A stretch of DNA of 15,988 bases from Clostridia bacterium (GTDB lineage: Bacteria; Bacillota; Clostridia; Christensenellales; Aristaeellaceae), in the NCBI GenBank assembly GCA_024404275.1, contig JAKSQG010000024.1, positions 1 to 15,988 on the forward strand, given 5' to 3'. The translations under genes and the position numbers were made by a program. Shown here one piece after another: positions 1 through 7,763 of the stretch. How positions within the stretch are numbered: position 1 is the first letter of the stretch; the number at the start of each line of letters is the position of its first letter. The notes below the pieces were generated by a model. The model had not been told where the DNA came from. It was given only the letters and a program-made list of their open reading frames with translations, and made no database searches.

Positions 1-2
1 CG

Positions 3-1916
3 CTGCTGATGTGCTTGCTGCTGCTGGCAGGGATGACGCCCGCGTTTGCGCTGACCTATGATGAACTGCTGCAGAAGGCAGCGGCGTATGAAGCAGCGGG
101 GGATTATGAAAAGGCGTTTGCCAGCTATCAGTTGGCGGTGCGTGTGGACGCGAACGCTCCGCAGGCGCATGTGGCGGAAGGATTGCTGCGGCTGAAGCTC
201 GGACAGGGGGAGAAAGCCATTTTGTGCGCGGATGCGGCGCTGGGCATCGACCCGACGCTGCCGCATGCGTGGGTGCTTCGCTGCAGGGCGGATGCCGTGC
301 TGGGCGATGTCGAAGCGGCGGAGAACGATATGCTGATGGCCGACATCTGCGAGGCGGACATGACAGACTGCGTGACCGACCTGGCCATGATGTACAGCGC
401 GAACGGGCAGCCCGAAAAGGCGGCGGAATGGTTTGCGAAGGCAGCGTTTGACACGCTGGACGATGCGCAGCGGACGGCTTATCTGAAAGCACTGGTGGCT
501 TCGGGACGGCGGGATCAAGCGGTCGCGCTCGGACTGTGCAGGGAAACGATGCACAATGAAAAACTGGACGCGGACTTTGAAGCGGATCGGCTGGTGCTGG
601 TGGAAACGCAGACGCTGCCTGCCGAAATATCGCCATCCGATTTCGTGGTTACGCAGGCACTGCTGGATGCCGCAGGTCAAGGCATGACCCTGGAGGAATA
701 CGAGGCACAGCTGAAGGAGCTTGAAGCTTACTCATTGAGGACGGAAGTTGTTTCGCTGTCGCCAACGGGAAAAAGCGGCATTCTGATGGCGAATGGAACG
801 GTGGCATCGTTCTTTGAGGAAAAGTATCACATCCTGTATCCGGCGTATGACAAAGGCGTGGAGGATGAATACGGCAACCTCGAGTATGTGTTTGAAAAGT
901 TTGTACAGAGCGGCAATATCGAAAACCTGATTGGAAAGGAAGGGGTGCAGTATTCACCTGACGGCCGATACGCGGTCATTTTGAACGAGCAAATGACATT
1001 GGAAAAAATGAATTTTGTGCTGGACCCCATTCTGATCGATCTGTCCACGGGGGAGATGATCCTGACGGAGACCGGCGCGCGAAAGATTACCAAAGAAGGC
1101 AGTGCGATTACAACCGGCACGTTTTCCGCGGATGGACGGTATTTTTATTATTTGTTGTATGGTACTTTTGAAAATGTCGCAAGCCACACACGGTTGATGC
1201 GGTATGATCTGACAGAGCGAAAAACAGAGGTGTGCAGGATCAATCCCGACTGGATGTGGACCTATCTTCCACAGTTGGCTGAAGTGGAGGACGGCAGCCT
1301 GTTTGTGCTGAATGATTCATACAAGAATGATCTTCCCGCGGGCATCATCCGCTACTGGCAGGAGGCGGACGGGAAATGGACATACGAGCGCCGTGACCTG
1401 CCTGTTCCCTCTAAGGAATATCTGCCGCGGCAGATGAGCTATTCCGCCAATTCGGGGTATATGCTGACAAGTGGTCGGGTAGGACAGCTGGACAACGTGC
1501 TGCTTCAGGTGATAACGCCCGAGAATGAGTGGAATGGTCTGGATCGGTTTATTGCTCTTTCGAAGGAAACAAATGAGGTTGAGGTCTTTGCGGCGGAAGA
1601 GCTGATGAGCCGACTGAAAGAAGAAGCGACGGTCAATGTACAGAACGGTACGGTTTTGTTGCCGTATCAAGCGCATTTCAATGTAACAATGTCGCCGGAT
1701 GGACACTATGCGCTGATTGCCGCATATAATAATGGTGAAGTGCACCTGTTTATGCTGCGGCTGGAAGACCTTGTTGTGCGTGAAGTGAAAGGCGTAGACA
1801 GCAATATGATCCATTTGGGTGAATGGGCAAGCGGAAGCCGTCAATGCGTGGAATGGAACGGGGAGACGCTGCTTATTCGCACCAAGGAGGGTATGCGGAA
1901 CTATCGGTTCGAATAA
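3..1916 (+). CDS. Secreted TPR / beta-propeller-like protein, 5' partial
   Basis: The reading frame is open to the left edge. The first in-window ATG (position 9) falls inside a hydrophobic signal-peptide core (LLMCLLLLAGM, then TPAFA as a likely cleavage site), and the basic residues that normally precede such a core are absent, so the true start is probably upstream. Counting from position 9, residues of about 20-150 form three to four TPR-like helical pairs rich in Ala and Glu (for example YEAAGDYEKAFASYQLA). The second half has PD40/WD40-like strands: YSPDGRYAVILN, FSADGRYFYYLLYG and MSPDGHYALIAAYNN, which suggests a beta-propeller. The protein is exported and probably binds a partner or ligand. 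No catalytic motif is seen and I do not recognise a specific family. It ends in TAA. Confidence 0.85.
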   Translation: MLMCLLLLAGMTPAFALTYDELLQKAAAYEAAGDYEKAFASYQLAVRVDANAPQAHVAEGLLRLKLGQGEKAILCADAALGIDPTLPHAWVLRCRADAVLGDVEAAENDMLMADICEADMTDCVTDLAMMYSANGQPEKAAEWFAKAAFDTLDDAQRTAYLKALVASGRRDQAVALGLCRETMHNEKLDADFEADRLVLVETQTLPAEISPSDFVVTQALLDAAGQGMTLEEYEAQLKELEAYSLRTEVVSLSPTGKSGILMANGTVASFFEEKYHILYPAYDKGVEDEYGNLEYVFEKFVQSGNIENLIGKEGVQYSPDGRYAVILNEQMTLEKMNFVLDPILIDLSTGEMILTETGARKITKEGSAITTGTFSADGRYFYYLLYGTFENVASHTRLMRYDLTERKTEVCRINPDWMWTYLPQLAEVEDGSLFVLNDSYKNDLPAGIIRYWQEADGKWTYERRDLPVPSKEYLPRQMSYSANSGYMLTSGRVGQLDNVLLQVITPENEWNGLDRFIALSKETNEVEVFAAEELMSRLKEEATVNVQNGTVLLPYQAHFNVTMSPDGHYALIAAYNNGEVHLFMLRLEDLVVREVKGVDSNMIHLGEWASGSRQCVEWNGETLLIRTKEGMRNYRFE

Positions 1917-1951
1917 GTTGATCTGTTAACAATAACAAGAGGGAAAAGAGC

Positions 1952-2086
1952 ATGAAGACTCGAAACCTGAAGCGGAATACGGCATGGCTGATGTGCCTGT
2001 GCATGGCGCTGAGCTGCGCCCTGTATGGCGAATGGTATGAAGCCGGGCTTCCAAAGAAAGCTGATGCAACTTTTCCCCCAAGCTGA
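1952..2086 (+). CDS. Small exported peptide or gene remnant (44 aa)
   Basis: A short open frame begins with ATG nine bases after a purine-rich AGAGGG stretch. It encodes a basic N-terminus (MKTRNLKRN), a hydrophobic core (TAWLMCLCMALSCAL) and only about 18 further residues, ending in TGA. That is a plausible signal peptide with a very short mature part. The LMCL core resembles the signal peptide of the preceding gene, so it may be a truncated paralogue rather than a functional peptide. It lies 35 bp after the preceding stop and could share that transcript. There is no homology that I recognise; the call rests on the ribosome site and signal-peptide character. Confidence 0.4.
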   Translation: MKTRNLKRNTAWLMCLCMALSCALYGEWYEAGLPKKADATFPPS

Positions 2087-2154
2087 TGACTTCTGTCCAT
2101 CCGAAGAACTGTTCAAAATTTGATTCTGACCGAATGAGAAAAGAGGATAAGACA

Positions 2155-2535
2155 ATGGAAAAGATCGTAATCAGTACCCCTAAGGCTCCTTCTGCTATCG
2201 GTCCCTATTCTCAGGGAATCGTGGCCAATGGGATGGTGTTTGTTTCCGGCTGCCTGCCCATTGATATGGCGACCGGAAATCTCAGTACCGGCGATATCGC
2301 CGAACAGACCCGGTGCTCGATGAAAAATGTGGCGGAGATTCTGAAGGAAGCGGGAAGTAATCTTGACAAGATCGTCAAGACGACCATCTTTGTCAAGGAT
2401 CTGGCGAATTTTGCGGCGATCAATGCCGCTTATGCGGAGTTCTTCACGGCTGCCCCCCCGGCACGTGCCTGCGTACAGGTGGCTGCGCTGCCCAAGAATG
2501 CGGAGCTTGAAATCGAAGCCATTGCGCTGGTCTGA
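2155..2535 (+). CDS. ridA: RidA family enamine/imine deaminase
   Basis: This 126-residue protein has the full length of the RidA/YjgF/YER057c family. Members hydrolyse reactive 2-aminoacrylate and other enamines or imines, formed by PLP enzymes such as threonine dehydratase, to ketoacids and ammonia in the cytoplasm. Visible signatures are APSAIGPYSQ (residues 11-20, with Y18), the VSG turn at 30-32, and the C-terminal PPARACVQVAALP and AELEIEAIAL segments. R104 matches the substrate-binding Arg of the family. The usual SGQ is SGC here. I chose the start at 2155 over the in-frame ATG at 2086 because AGAGGA lies just upstream and the N-terminus then matches the family. A strong terminator follows. 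Confidence 0.95.
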   Translation: MEKIVISTPKAPSAIGPYSQGIVANGMVFVSGCLPIDMATGNLSTGDIAEQTRCSMKNVAEILKEAGSNLDKIVKTTIFVKDLANFAAINAAYAEFFTAAPPARACVQVAALPKNAELEIEAIALV

Positions 2536-2572
2536 CGGAAGGACATATGGATTTCTGAAAACAATAAGGAAC

Positions 2573-2605
2573 GCCTGCCGGGTTGTCCCCCGGCGGGCAT
2601 TTTTT
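2573..2605 (+). terminator. Rho-independent terminator after ridA
   Basis: GCCTGCCGGG (2573-2582) pairs with CCCGGCGGGC (2589-2598) with one G-T pair. The loop is six bases and a run of Ts follows (2600-2605). It closes the ridA transcript. Confidence 0.9.
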
Positions 2606-2607
2606 GC

Positions 2608-2636
2608 TTGCAAACAGGGGCGCAAACGCTTAAAAT
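2608..2636 (+). promoter_or_regulatory. Candidate sigma-A promoter for thiN-yfbR
   Basis: TTGCAA (2608-2613), a 17-base spacer and TAAAAT (2631-2636) directly follow the ridA terminator and precede thiN. The spacing is ideal; the hexamers are moderately close to consensus. Confidence 0.5.
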
Positions 2637-2664
2637 AAAAGGGAATAAGTTGTCGGGGAACAGT

Positions 2665-3282
2665 ATGGAACGTTGTTTTATTTTTGCGGCGGGGACGCTG
2701 TTTGAACTGCATGAGAGACCCGAAAAGGGCGATCTGGTGATCGCTGCCGATGCGGGGTATCGCTACTGCCTGCAGGAAAAGATCGATCCTGATCTGATCA
2801 TGGGGGATTTTGACTCAATGGAGCAGCCTGCCAACGGAACAGTGCTGAAGTTTCCTGTCGAAAAGGACGATACCGATACCATGCTGGCGGTGCGGGAAGG
2901 GCTGAAGCGCGGCTGCAGCAGCTTTTATATTTACGGCGGGACGGGCGGTAAAAGGCTGGATCATACGCTGTCCAACCTGCAGACACTGGCATTCATCCGC
3001 AAGAATGGCGCGCATGGCTATTTGTACGATGATCATTTTGTGTATACCGTGCTGGAAAACGAGACCTTTACCATCAAAAAAACGGTGGAATGGGGACTGC
3101 TTTCGCTGTTCAGCATGGGCAGAACGGCAGAAAATGTTTGTATCGAAGGCGTACAGTATCCCGTAAAGGGGCTGACGCTGGGATGCGATTTCCCCATCGG
3201 CTGCAGCAATCATATTCTGGAGGATAAGGCAGTCATCAGCGTGGGTGAAGGTCCGCTGCTGGTTGGCTGGGAGCTTGAATAA
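2665..3282 (+). CDS. thiN: Thiamine pyrophosphokinase
   Basis: This 205-residue cytosolic enzyme transfers pyrophosphate from ATP to thiamine, giving thiamine diphosphate. The family motifs appear in order: AADAG (27-31), DLIMGDFDS (43-51), KDDTD (67-71; the acidic residues that bind Mg-ATP), GGTGGKRLDHTLSNL (91-105), then the C-terminal thiamine-binding beta domain with LLSLFSMG and the GVQYPVKGLTL segment. Length is normal for bacterial ThiN. The start at 2665 is chosen because homologous proteins begin just before the first strand (CFIFAAG); the ribosome site (CGGGGA) is weak. A YfbR-like gene follows after 21 bp and is probably co-transcribed. Confidence 0.93.
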   Translation: MERCFIFAAGTLFELHERPEKGDLVIAADAGYRYCLQEKIDPDLIMGDFDSMEQPANGTVLKFPVEKDDTDTMLAVREGLKRGCSSFYIYGGTGGKRLDHTLSNLQTLAFIRKNGAHGYLYDDHFVYTVLENETFTIKKTVEWGLLSLFSMGRTAENVCIEGVQYPVKGLTLGCDFPIGCSNHILEDKAVISVGEGPLLVGWELE

Positions 3283-3303
3283 TTTTCGGAGGATACTGTT
3301 AAA

Positions 3304-3888
3304 ATGGCATTTCACTTTTTTGCATACATGAACCGCATGAGATACATTCGCCGTTGGGGTCTGATGCGCAATACCAAGGGCGAAAACGATATGGAGCATG
3401 CATTCCAGACGGCAATGCTGGCGCACGGCATCGCAATACTTGGAAATCTTCGCTACGGACGCAATTATGACGCCGAGCATATCATGGCGATGGCCATGTA
3501 TCATGATGCCAGCGAGGTCATTACGGGCGACCTGCCTACGCCCATCAAGCATAACAATCCGCTGATCAAAACGGAATTCCACCGTTTGGAGAACATGGCG
3601 CGGGAAAGATTGCTGACCATGCTGCCCGAGGATATGCGCGGCAGCTATCAGGATCTGATCAATGCCGATGAAAGCACCGCCGAGTGGCGTATCGTCAAGG
3701 CGGCGGATAAAATGAGCGCTTACATCAAGTGCCTGGAAGAAAAAAAGGCCGGCAACTCCGAATTTGAAGATGCCGGTGACAGTACATATGAATCTATCCG
3801 GCGCATTGATCTGCCGGAGGTGCAGGATTTTGTGGATGAGTTCATCCCGGGCTTCGGGATGTCGCTGGATGAGATCTCCCGCACGTAA
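3304..3888 (+). CDS. yfbR: YfbR-like HD-domain 5'-deoxynucleotidase
   Basis: This 194-residue HD-superfamily phosphohydrolase probably removes the 5'-phosphate from deoxyribonucleoside monophosphates, using a divalent metal. It shares the YfbR pattern: an Arg-Trp pair near residue 17 (RRWGLMRN), the first metal histidine in EHAFQ (H32), the HD pair in MYHDASEVITGDLPTPIK (H67, D68, E71), and the later Asp in KAADKMSAY (D135). Length matches the E. coli enzyme. GGAGG lies 11 bases before the ATG. The stop codon abuts the stop codon of the minus-strand reductase with no gap, and no bidirectional terminator is visible between them. Confidence 0.88.
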   Translation: MAFHFFAYMNRMRYIRRWGLMRNTKGENDMEHAFQTAMLAHGIAILGNLRYGRNYDAEHIMAMAMYHDASEVITGDLPTPIKHNNPLIKTEFHRLENMARERLLTMLPEDMRGSYQDLINADESTAEWRIVKAADKMSAYIKCLEEKKAGNSEFEDAGDSTYESIRRIDLPEVQDFVDEFIPGFGMSLDEISRT

Positions 3889-4602
3889 TCAGAGCGAGAA
3901 GCCGCCATCCACCGTCAGTGTCTGACCGGTGATGAAGGAGGCTTCCGGGCTCATGAGGAAGGCGGCCGCGGCGGCGATATCCTGCGGTGTGCCGAGACGT
4001 CCAAGCGGAGTTTCTTCGGCAAGGGATTGCTTTTCCTCATCGGAATAGACGGCCATCATGTCGGTTTCGATGCAGCCGGGGGCGATGCAGTTGACACGCA
4101 CACCGGAAGGACCGACCTCCTTGGCCAAAGAACGGGCAAAGCATTGCAGGCCTGCTTTCGCGGCGGAATAAACGCTTTCACAGGAGGCACCGACTGTGCC
4201 CCACATGGAAGAGGTCAGCAGGACCGCGCCGCGGCTTTCACGCAGATGGGGCAGGGCAGCCTGAACACAAAGCATGGCGCCGCGCAGATTGACGGACAAA
4301 AGACGATCCATATCGGCAAGCGGCATCTCTTCGGTGAGACCTGTCCAGGCGATGCCGGCATTGACGATGAGCGCGTCGAGGTGCTTCCAGCGGGTGATAA
4401 ATGCACCCATCATGGAGGCGATGGCGTTGGGGTCTGATACATCACAGGGAATGGCTTCAGCGCCTGTCTCTGCAGCAAGCGCCTGCGCTTTTTCGGCACT
4501 GCGGTGATAACAGAAGGCGACCTGATAGCCTTCACGGGTAAAACGGCGCACCATTTCGGCACCGATGCCGCGGGAAGCGCCGGTAATGAGCATGGTTTTC
4601 AT
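3889..4602 (-). CDS. SDR-family reductase, FabG-like
   Basis: This is a classical short-chain dehydrogenase/reductase of 237 residues. It has the NAD(P)-binding motif TGASRGIG (7-14), NAG (81-83), the structural Asn (N105), and the catalytic Ser132-Tyr145-Lys149 set, with YSAAK in the active site. The C-terminal PLGRLGTPQDIAAAAAFLMS and ITGQTLTVDGGF segments are typical of FabG (3-oxoacyl-ACP reductase), but the gene stands alone without other fatty-acid genes, so its substrate is open. Start choice: GGAGGG seven bases before the ATG at 4602; longer in-frame extensions lack homology. It is the only gene here on the minus strand and has its own consensus promoter. Confidence 0.9.
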   Translation of the reverse strand: MKTMLITGASRGIGAEMVRRFTREGYQVAFCYHRSAEKAQALAAETGAEAIPCDVSDPNAIASMMGAFITRWKHLDALIVNAGIAWTGLTEEMPLADMDRLLSVNLRGAMLCVQAALPHLRESRGAVLLTSSMWGTVGASCESVYSAAKAGLQCFARSLAKEVGPSGVRVNCIAPGCIETDMMAVYSDEEKQSLAEETPLGRLGTPQDIAAAAAFLMSPEASFITGQTLTVDGGFSL

Positions 4603-4621
4603 GATGAATCCCTCCGTGCGT

Positions 4622-4650
4622 ATTATAAGGCAAAGCGGCGGAGCGGTCAA
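4622..4650 (-). promoter_or_regulatory. Sigma-A promoter of the SDR gene
   Basis: Read on the minus strand, TTGACC (4650-4645) and a perfect TATAAT (4627-4622) are separated by 17 bases. Transcription would start only some 10-15 bases before the ATG at 4602, giving a short leader that still contains GGAGGG. The same segment read on the + strand shows TATTAT (4621-4626), which might serve birA, but no good -35 box accompanies it. Confidence 0.75.
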
Positions 4651-4667
4651 CGGGGAAAGGAGCACCT

Positions 4668-5414
4668 ATGCCTGACAGAGAATTGCTGGCACGCCTGCTG
4701 CCGGGCAGAAGAATACTGGCGGCGGAAGTGACGGGATCTACCAATCGGGATGCGAAAGCTTTGTGGTTGGAGGACGGGCAGAGAGGCGACCTGGTCATCG
4801 CCGACCGTCAGACAAGCGGCATCGGTCGAAAGGGACACAGCTTTGCCTCGGAAGAGGGCGGTCTGTACATGACCCTGCTGCTCAAGGAGAATCTGCCTGC
4901 GGGGCTGGTGACCTGTGTGGCGGCGGTGGCGGTGCGCCGGGCTGTGAAAACGGTCATGGGCATTGAGACCCGCATCAAATGGGTCAACGACCTGCAGAAG
5001 GACGGGCTGAAGGTGTGCGGCATCCTCTGCGAGGCCATGTGGAGCGGAGACGCGCTGCTGGGGCAGGTGTGCGGCATCGGGCTGAACTTGTATCGAAAGC
5101 ATTTTGAACCCGAACTGGAAAAAATTGCGGGTTCCCTGCGACCGGGTGAGGAAAGACCCGGTGAAAAAGAACATCTGGCGGCGGAGATCGTCAAGGGGCT
5201 GCTGGAGGGTTTGGAGCATCCGCAGGAATGTATGCGGGAATACAGCGAGCATTGCCTGACACTGCAGCAGCGGGTCTGTTGGCAGCAGGAGGGCGAAAGC
5301 TTTGAGGGGCTGGCAGAGGCTGTGACGGAAACCGGTGGGCTGATGGTGCGGAAAGATGACGGACAGATGGTCATTCTGGATGCGGGAGAAGTCAGCGTCC
5401 GCACGACAAAATAA
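4668..5414 (+). CDS. birA: Biotin--[acetyl-CoA-carboxylase] ligase, group I
   Basis: This 248-residue biotin protein ligase activates biotin with ATP to biotinyl-5'-AMP and attaches it to the lysine of biotin carboxyl carrier domains. There is no N-terminal helix-turn-helix, so it is a monofunctional enzyme rather than a repressor. Motifs are: STNRDAK near the N-terminus, the adenylate-binding loop TSGIGRKGHSF (usually GRGRRG), KWVNDLQKDGLKVCGIL, and GIGLNL, then a small C-terminal SH3-like domain (LAEAVTETGGLMVRKDDGQ). The Ile in place of the first loop Arg is slightly unusual. AAAGGAG precedes the ATG. A secreted-protein gene follows after 13 bp, suggesting one operon. Confidence 0.93.
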   Translation: MPDRELLARLLPGRRILAAEVTGSTNRDAKALWLEDGQRGDLVIADRQTSGIGRKGHSFASEEGGLYMTLLLKENLPAGLVTCVAAVAVRRAVKTVMGIETRIKWVNDLQKDGLKVCGILCEAMWSGDALLGQVCGIGLNLYRKHFEPELEKIAGSLRPGEERPGEKEHLAAEIVKGLLEGLEHPQECMREYSEHCLTLQQRVCWQQEGESFEGLAEAVTETGGLMVRKDDGQMVILDAGEVSVRTTK

Positions 5415-5427
5415 AGGAGAGCATCCG

Positions 5428-6045
5428 ATGAAGAAAAAGATCGCTTTGCTGCTGGCGGCGCTGCTGCTGGTGACCGGTACCGCGTTTGCCGCAGGCAGTT
5501 TTCAAAACCGCCTGAAATACGGCCCTTTGCAGACCTATGACAATATGGTTTTTGATTACAGCATCGGCGTGTACAGCGGCTTTTATATGCTGTCGGATGA
5601 GTATACGGCAGAGATGATGGCGGGATATGGCGAAGGCGAGGACGCGGATGAAATCTATGACTTGCGGGTGTGGATATCCTCTGATTATGCGTATCAGCTG
5701 GAGGTGCAGGTGAAGGAAAAGACCTATGCCTCCTTTGAGGAAGAGATTGCCCGTGCACCTGAATACTATGACATCATCAAGGACGGATATGCCGAGGAGA
5801 ATCAGCTGAAGCAGCTGCACGAGGGCATTGTGCGCGATCTGCCCACGGGGCGCATGCTGGAGATGGCGACTTCCTATGTGCTGGACGGAGCATCGATTAT
5901 TTCGGTGTATTATGATTACTATGCCGATGACTGTGAGTATATCGTGGCCCTGTTGGCGGTAAACAAGAGTTATGAGGAAGCACAGGCACTGCTGGATGAG
6001 GTGGCGCAGACCATGATCATTTCGCATGGAGAACAGTACGTATGA
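5428..6045 (+). CDS. Secreted protein of unknown function
   Basis: The 205-residue product starts with a textbook signal peptide (MKKKIALLLAALLLVTGTAFA, probable cleavage after residue 21). The mature part is rich in Tyr, Asp and Glu and alternates strand and helix. It ends with a helical segment (EEAQALLDEVAQTMII) like those that close small alpha/beta domains such as PsbP/DUF1795-type folds; that resemblance is only suggestive. No Cys for lipid attachment follows the signal. AAAGGAG lies eight bases before the ATG. Its stop overlaps the start of the HAD gene (ATGA at 6042-6045), so the two are translationally coupled. I do not recognise a family. Confidence 0.8.
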   Translation: MKKKIALLLAALLLVTGTAFAAGSFQNRLKYGPLQTYDNMVFDYSIGVYSGFYMLSDEYTAEMMAGYGEGEDADEIYDLRVWISSDYAYQLEVQVKEKTYASFEEEIARAPEYYDIIKDGYAEENQLKQLHEGIVRDLPTGRMLEMATSYVLDGASIISVYYDYYADDCEYIVALLAVNKSYEEAQALLDEVAQTMIISHGEQYV

Positions 6046-6671
6046 GCGCGGCGGTGTATGATTTTGACGGGACGCTGATCCCCGGGGACAGTATCATCTG
6101 GCTGGCGTTGTATGCGTATCGCCATCATGCGCTGTCGCTTGGAGGACTGCTGAAAACAGGTTGGACGGGGCTTTGCTACAAGCTTGGTGTTTTGTCAGAG
6201 GATCAGTCCAAAACGATGGGACACGCGTTTCTTGGCCGTATGAAGCAGGCAGACAGGGAACGAATGCTGCAAAGCTTTGCGGATGAGCTGATGAAAAAGG
6301 TGCGCCCTGAGGCAATGGAGAGCATTGAAAAGCATCGCCGGCAGGGTGAAAAGATCATTCTTTGTACTGCAAGCTGCGAATGCTATATGCGGTATGTGGC
6401 GGAGAGACTGAAGGCGGATGTACTGATGTGTTCTTAGAGCAGTGCAGACGGGGGATATCTGCCGCCCAACTGCAAGGGAGAGGAAAAGGTGCGCAGACTG
6501 CGGAAATGGCTGAGCGAGAACCCCGGTGAAGAGCTGACCTGCGGCTACGGAGACAGCCCGTCGGATGTGCCGATGCTGCGGATATGCCGTCATGCGGTGC
6601 TGGTCAATGCCAAGAAAAAGGCGTTGACGGCGCTGCCTGAAGCAGAAAAAGTATACTGGAAAGAGGTTTGA
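6042..6671 (+). CDS. HAD-IB family phosphatase with an in-frame TAG
   Basis: Reading TAG as sense gives a 209-residue, SerB-like HAD hydrolase that probably removes phosphate from a small metabolite. Motif I is YDFDGTLI (nucleophile D7, acid D9); motif II is the Thr in ILCTAS (T109). TAG is codon 132. Immediately after it, in the same frame, come NCKGEEKV with the motif III lysine (K149) and motif IV GYGDSPSDVPML (D171, D175). Stopping at the TAG would give 131 residues without motifs III and IV, which should be inactive. Without recoding this would be a pseudogene or two fragments (6042-6437 and roughly 6438-6671). The gene is coupled to the upstream secreted-protein gene and ends in TGA five bases before the next ATG. 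Confidence 0.85.
6435..6437 (+). other. In-frame TAG within the HAD phosphatase gene
   Basis: Codon 132 lies between LMCS and SSADGGYLPPNCKG. In related HAD-IB proteins the position after this Thr or Ser is usually a polar or charged residue. There is no frame change and no duplicated or missing bases around it. It is a candidate sense codon. Confidence 0.75.
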
Positions 6672-6675
6672 GCAG

Positions 6676-7713
6676 ATGAAAAAGCTGATGGGTGTGCTGT
6701 TGTTTTTGGTGATGACCCTGAGCTGTGCCAGTGCCGGAAACGGCTTTTACTACTCCACCACGCGGGTGACCACGTGCGAGAGCAGCAACAGCATGCTGAA
6801 CAGGTTTTTTGAATCGGGCGAGCTTTCTGTCACCATTCCGGGACTGGCGGAGGGGCTGGTGCCTCAGGGCGTCAGCTATATTGCCGAGGGCAACCTGATG
6901 CTGTTTGCGGGCTATCGCTCCGATAAGGGCGCCAGCGCGTTGATTGCCGTGGATATGGAAACGGACCAGGTGGTGCGCGAGGTGTTTTTGAGAAACGTGG
7001 ACGGCAGCGTGTACAACGGGCATGCCGGCGGCGTCTGCGTGACGGAAAAGAATATCTTTGTGGCTAACAATCATCATCTGTACCGCATTTCGCTGGAAAA
7101 GTTCTTCAGCCTGCAGGTATCCGATACCTGCGCATTTGAGGAAGCAATCCCCGTGCCCAATAATGCCTCCTATTGTGCGTATTATGACGGCGTCCTGTGG
7201 GTGGGTGAATTTCAATACGGCAACGATTACAAGACCGACCGCAGCCACCGTATGAAGACCCCTGATGGCTATTATCAGGCGTGGGCATGCGGCTATGTGC
7301 TGGATGAAACGCAGGAGAATGAGATCAAAGCCGAGGCGCTGACGGACGGTGACGCCATTCCGGATTATATTCTGGAAACGACAGAACGCATTCAGGGCAT
7401 CACGGTCAAGGGGGACAGCATCTATCTGAGCCAGTCCTACGGACGTACCAACACCTCCAGCCTGTACCGTTATGACGGTATTTTGCAGAAGGAGGCGGAC
7501 GGCACAGCGACCGTATCCGAAAAGGAAGTGCCTGTCTGGTTCCTGGATCAGAAAAAGGCACTCAGCGCGGTGCTGTTTGCGCCCAATATGTCGGAGTGCC
7601 TGTGTACCGTGGGGGACGCAATCTATGTGCTGTTTGAATCCGGTGCCGAGACCTATCTGAAGGGCGGCTCTGGCAATCCCATGGACCGGGTGTTCAAATT
7701 GACGGATTATTGA
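6676..7713 (+). CDS. Secreted beta-propeller-like protein, unknown function
   Basis: The 345-residue product has a signal peptide (MKKLMGVLLFLVMTLSCASA). The mature part has a repeated pattern of hydrophobic strands and turns typical of a six- or seven-bladed propeller: LVPQGVSYIAEGNLMLFAGY, ALIAVDMETDQVVREVFL, HAGGVCVTEKNIFVANNHHLYRI, YCAYYDGVLWVGEFQYG, IQGITVKGDSIYLSQSYG and CTVGDAIYVLFESGAE. Such folds occur in gluconolactonase- and NHL-type proteins, but I see no convincing metal site and propose no reaction. AAGAGG stands nine bases before the ATG and the gene follows the HAD gene at once. A terminator closes the transcript. Confidence 0.82.
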   Translation: MKKLMGVLLFLVMTLSCASAGNGFYYSTTRVTTCESSNSMLNRFFESGELSVTIPGLAEGLVPQGVSYIAEGNLMLFAGYRSDKGASALIAVDMETDQVVREVFLRNVDGSVYNGHAGGVCVTEKNIFVANNHHLYRISLEKFFSLQVSDTCAFEEAIPVPNNASYCAYYDGVLWVGEFQYGNDYKTDRSHRMKTPDGYYQAWACGYVLDETQENEIKAEALTDGDAIPDYILETTERIQGITVKGDSIYLSQSYGRTNTSSLYRYDGILQKEADGTATVSEKEVPVWFLDQKKALSAVLFAPNMSECLCTVGDAIYVLFESGAETYLKGGSGNPMDRVFKLTDY

Positions 7714-7723
7714 CAAAAAGGAA

Positions 7724-7750
7724 CGGCATCCGGCAGCGGATGCCGCTTTT
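7724..7750 (+). terminator. Rho-independent terminator before ygiQ
   Basis: CGGCATCCG (7724-7732) pairs perfectly with CGGATGCCG (7737-7745) around a GCAG loop, followed by CTTTT. It ends 13 bases before the ygiQ start, so ygiQ must rely on readthrough or on a promoter that I cannot see. Confidence 0.8.
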
Positions 7751-7763
7751 ACGGAGCGGAACG

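Noticed and set aside
1925..1936. GTTAACAATAAC, identical to the core of the second feo operator, before the small ORF at 1952
   Set aside because: The flanking half-sites TTAG and CTAAC are missing, so the palindrome is incomplete, and there is no clear promoter; likely chance.
3880..3895. Bidirectional terminator between the abutting convergent yfbR and SDR genes
   Set aside because: No hairpin with T runs is visible; the stop codons are directly adjacent.
6042..6671. HAD locus as an ordinary pseudogene
   Set aside because: Only one interruption, catalytic motifs preserved on both sides, and the same kind of interruption in two other well-preserved genes; kept as the fallback if TAG proves to be a stop genome-wide.
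6604..7716. A 370-codon open frame on the minus strand opposite the secreted propeller gene
   Set aside because: The + strand has a signal peptide, ribosome site and terminator; the minus frame has none of these and no recognised motif.
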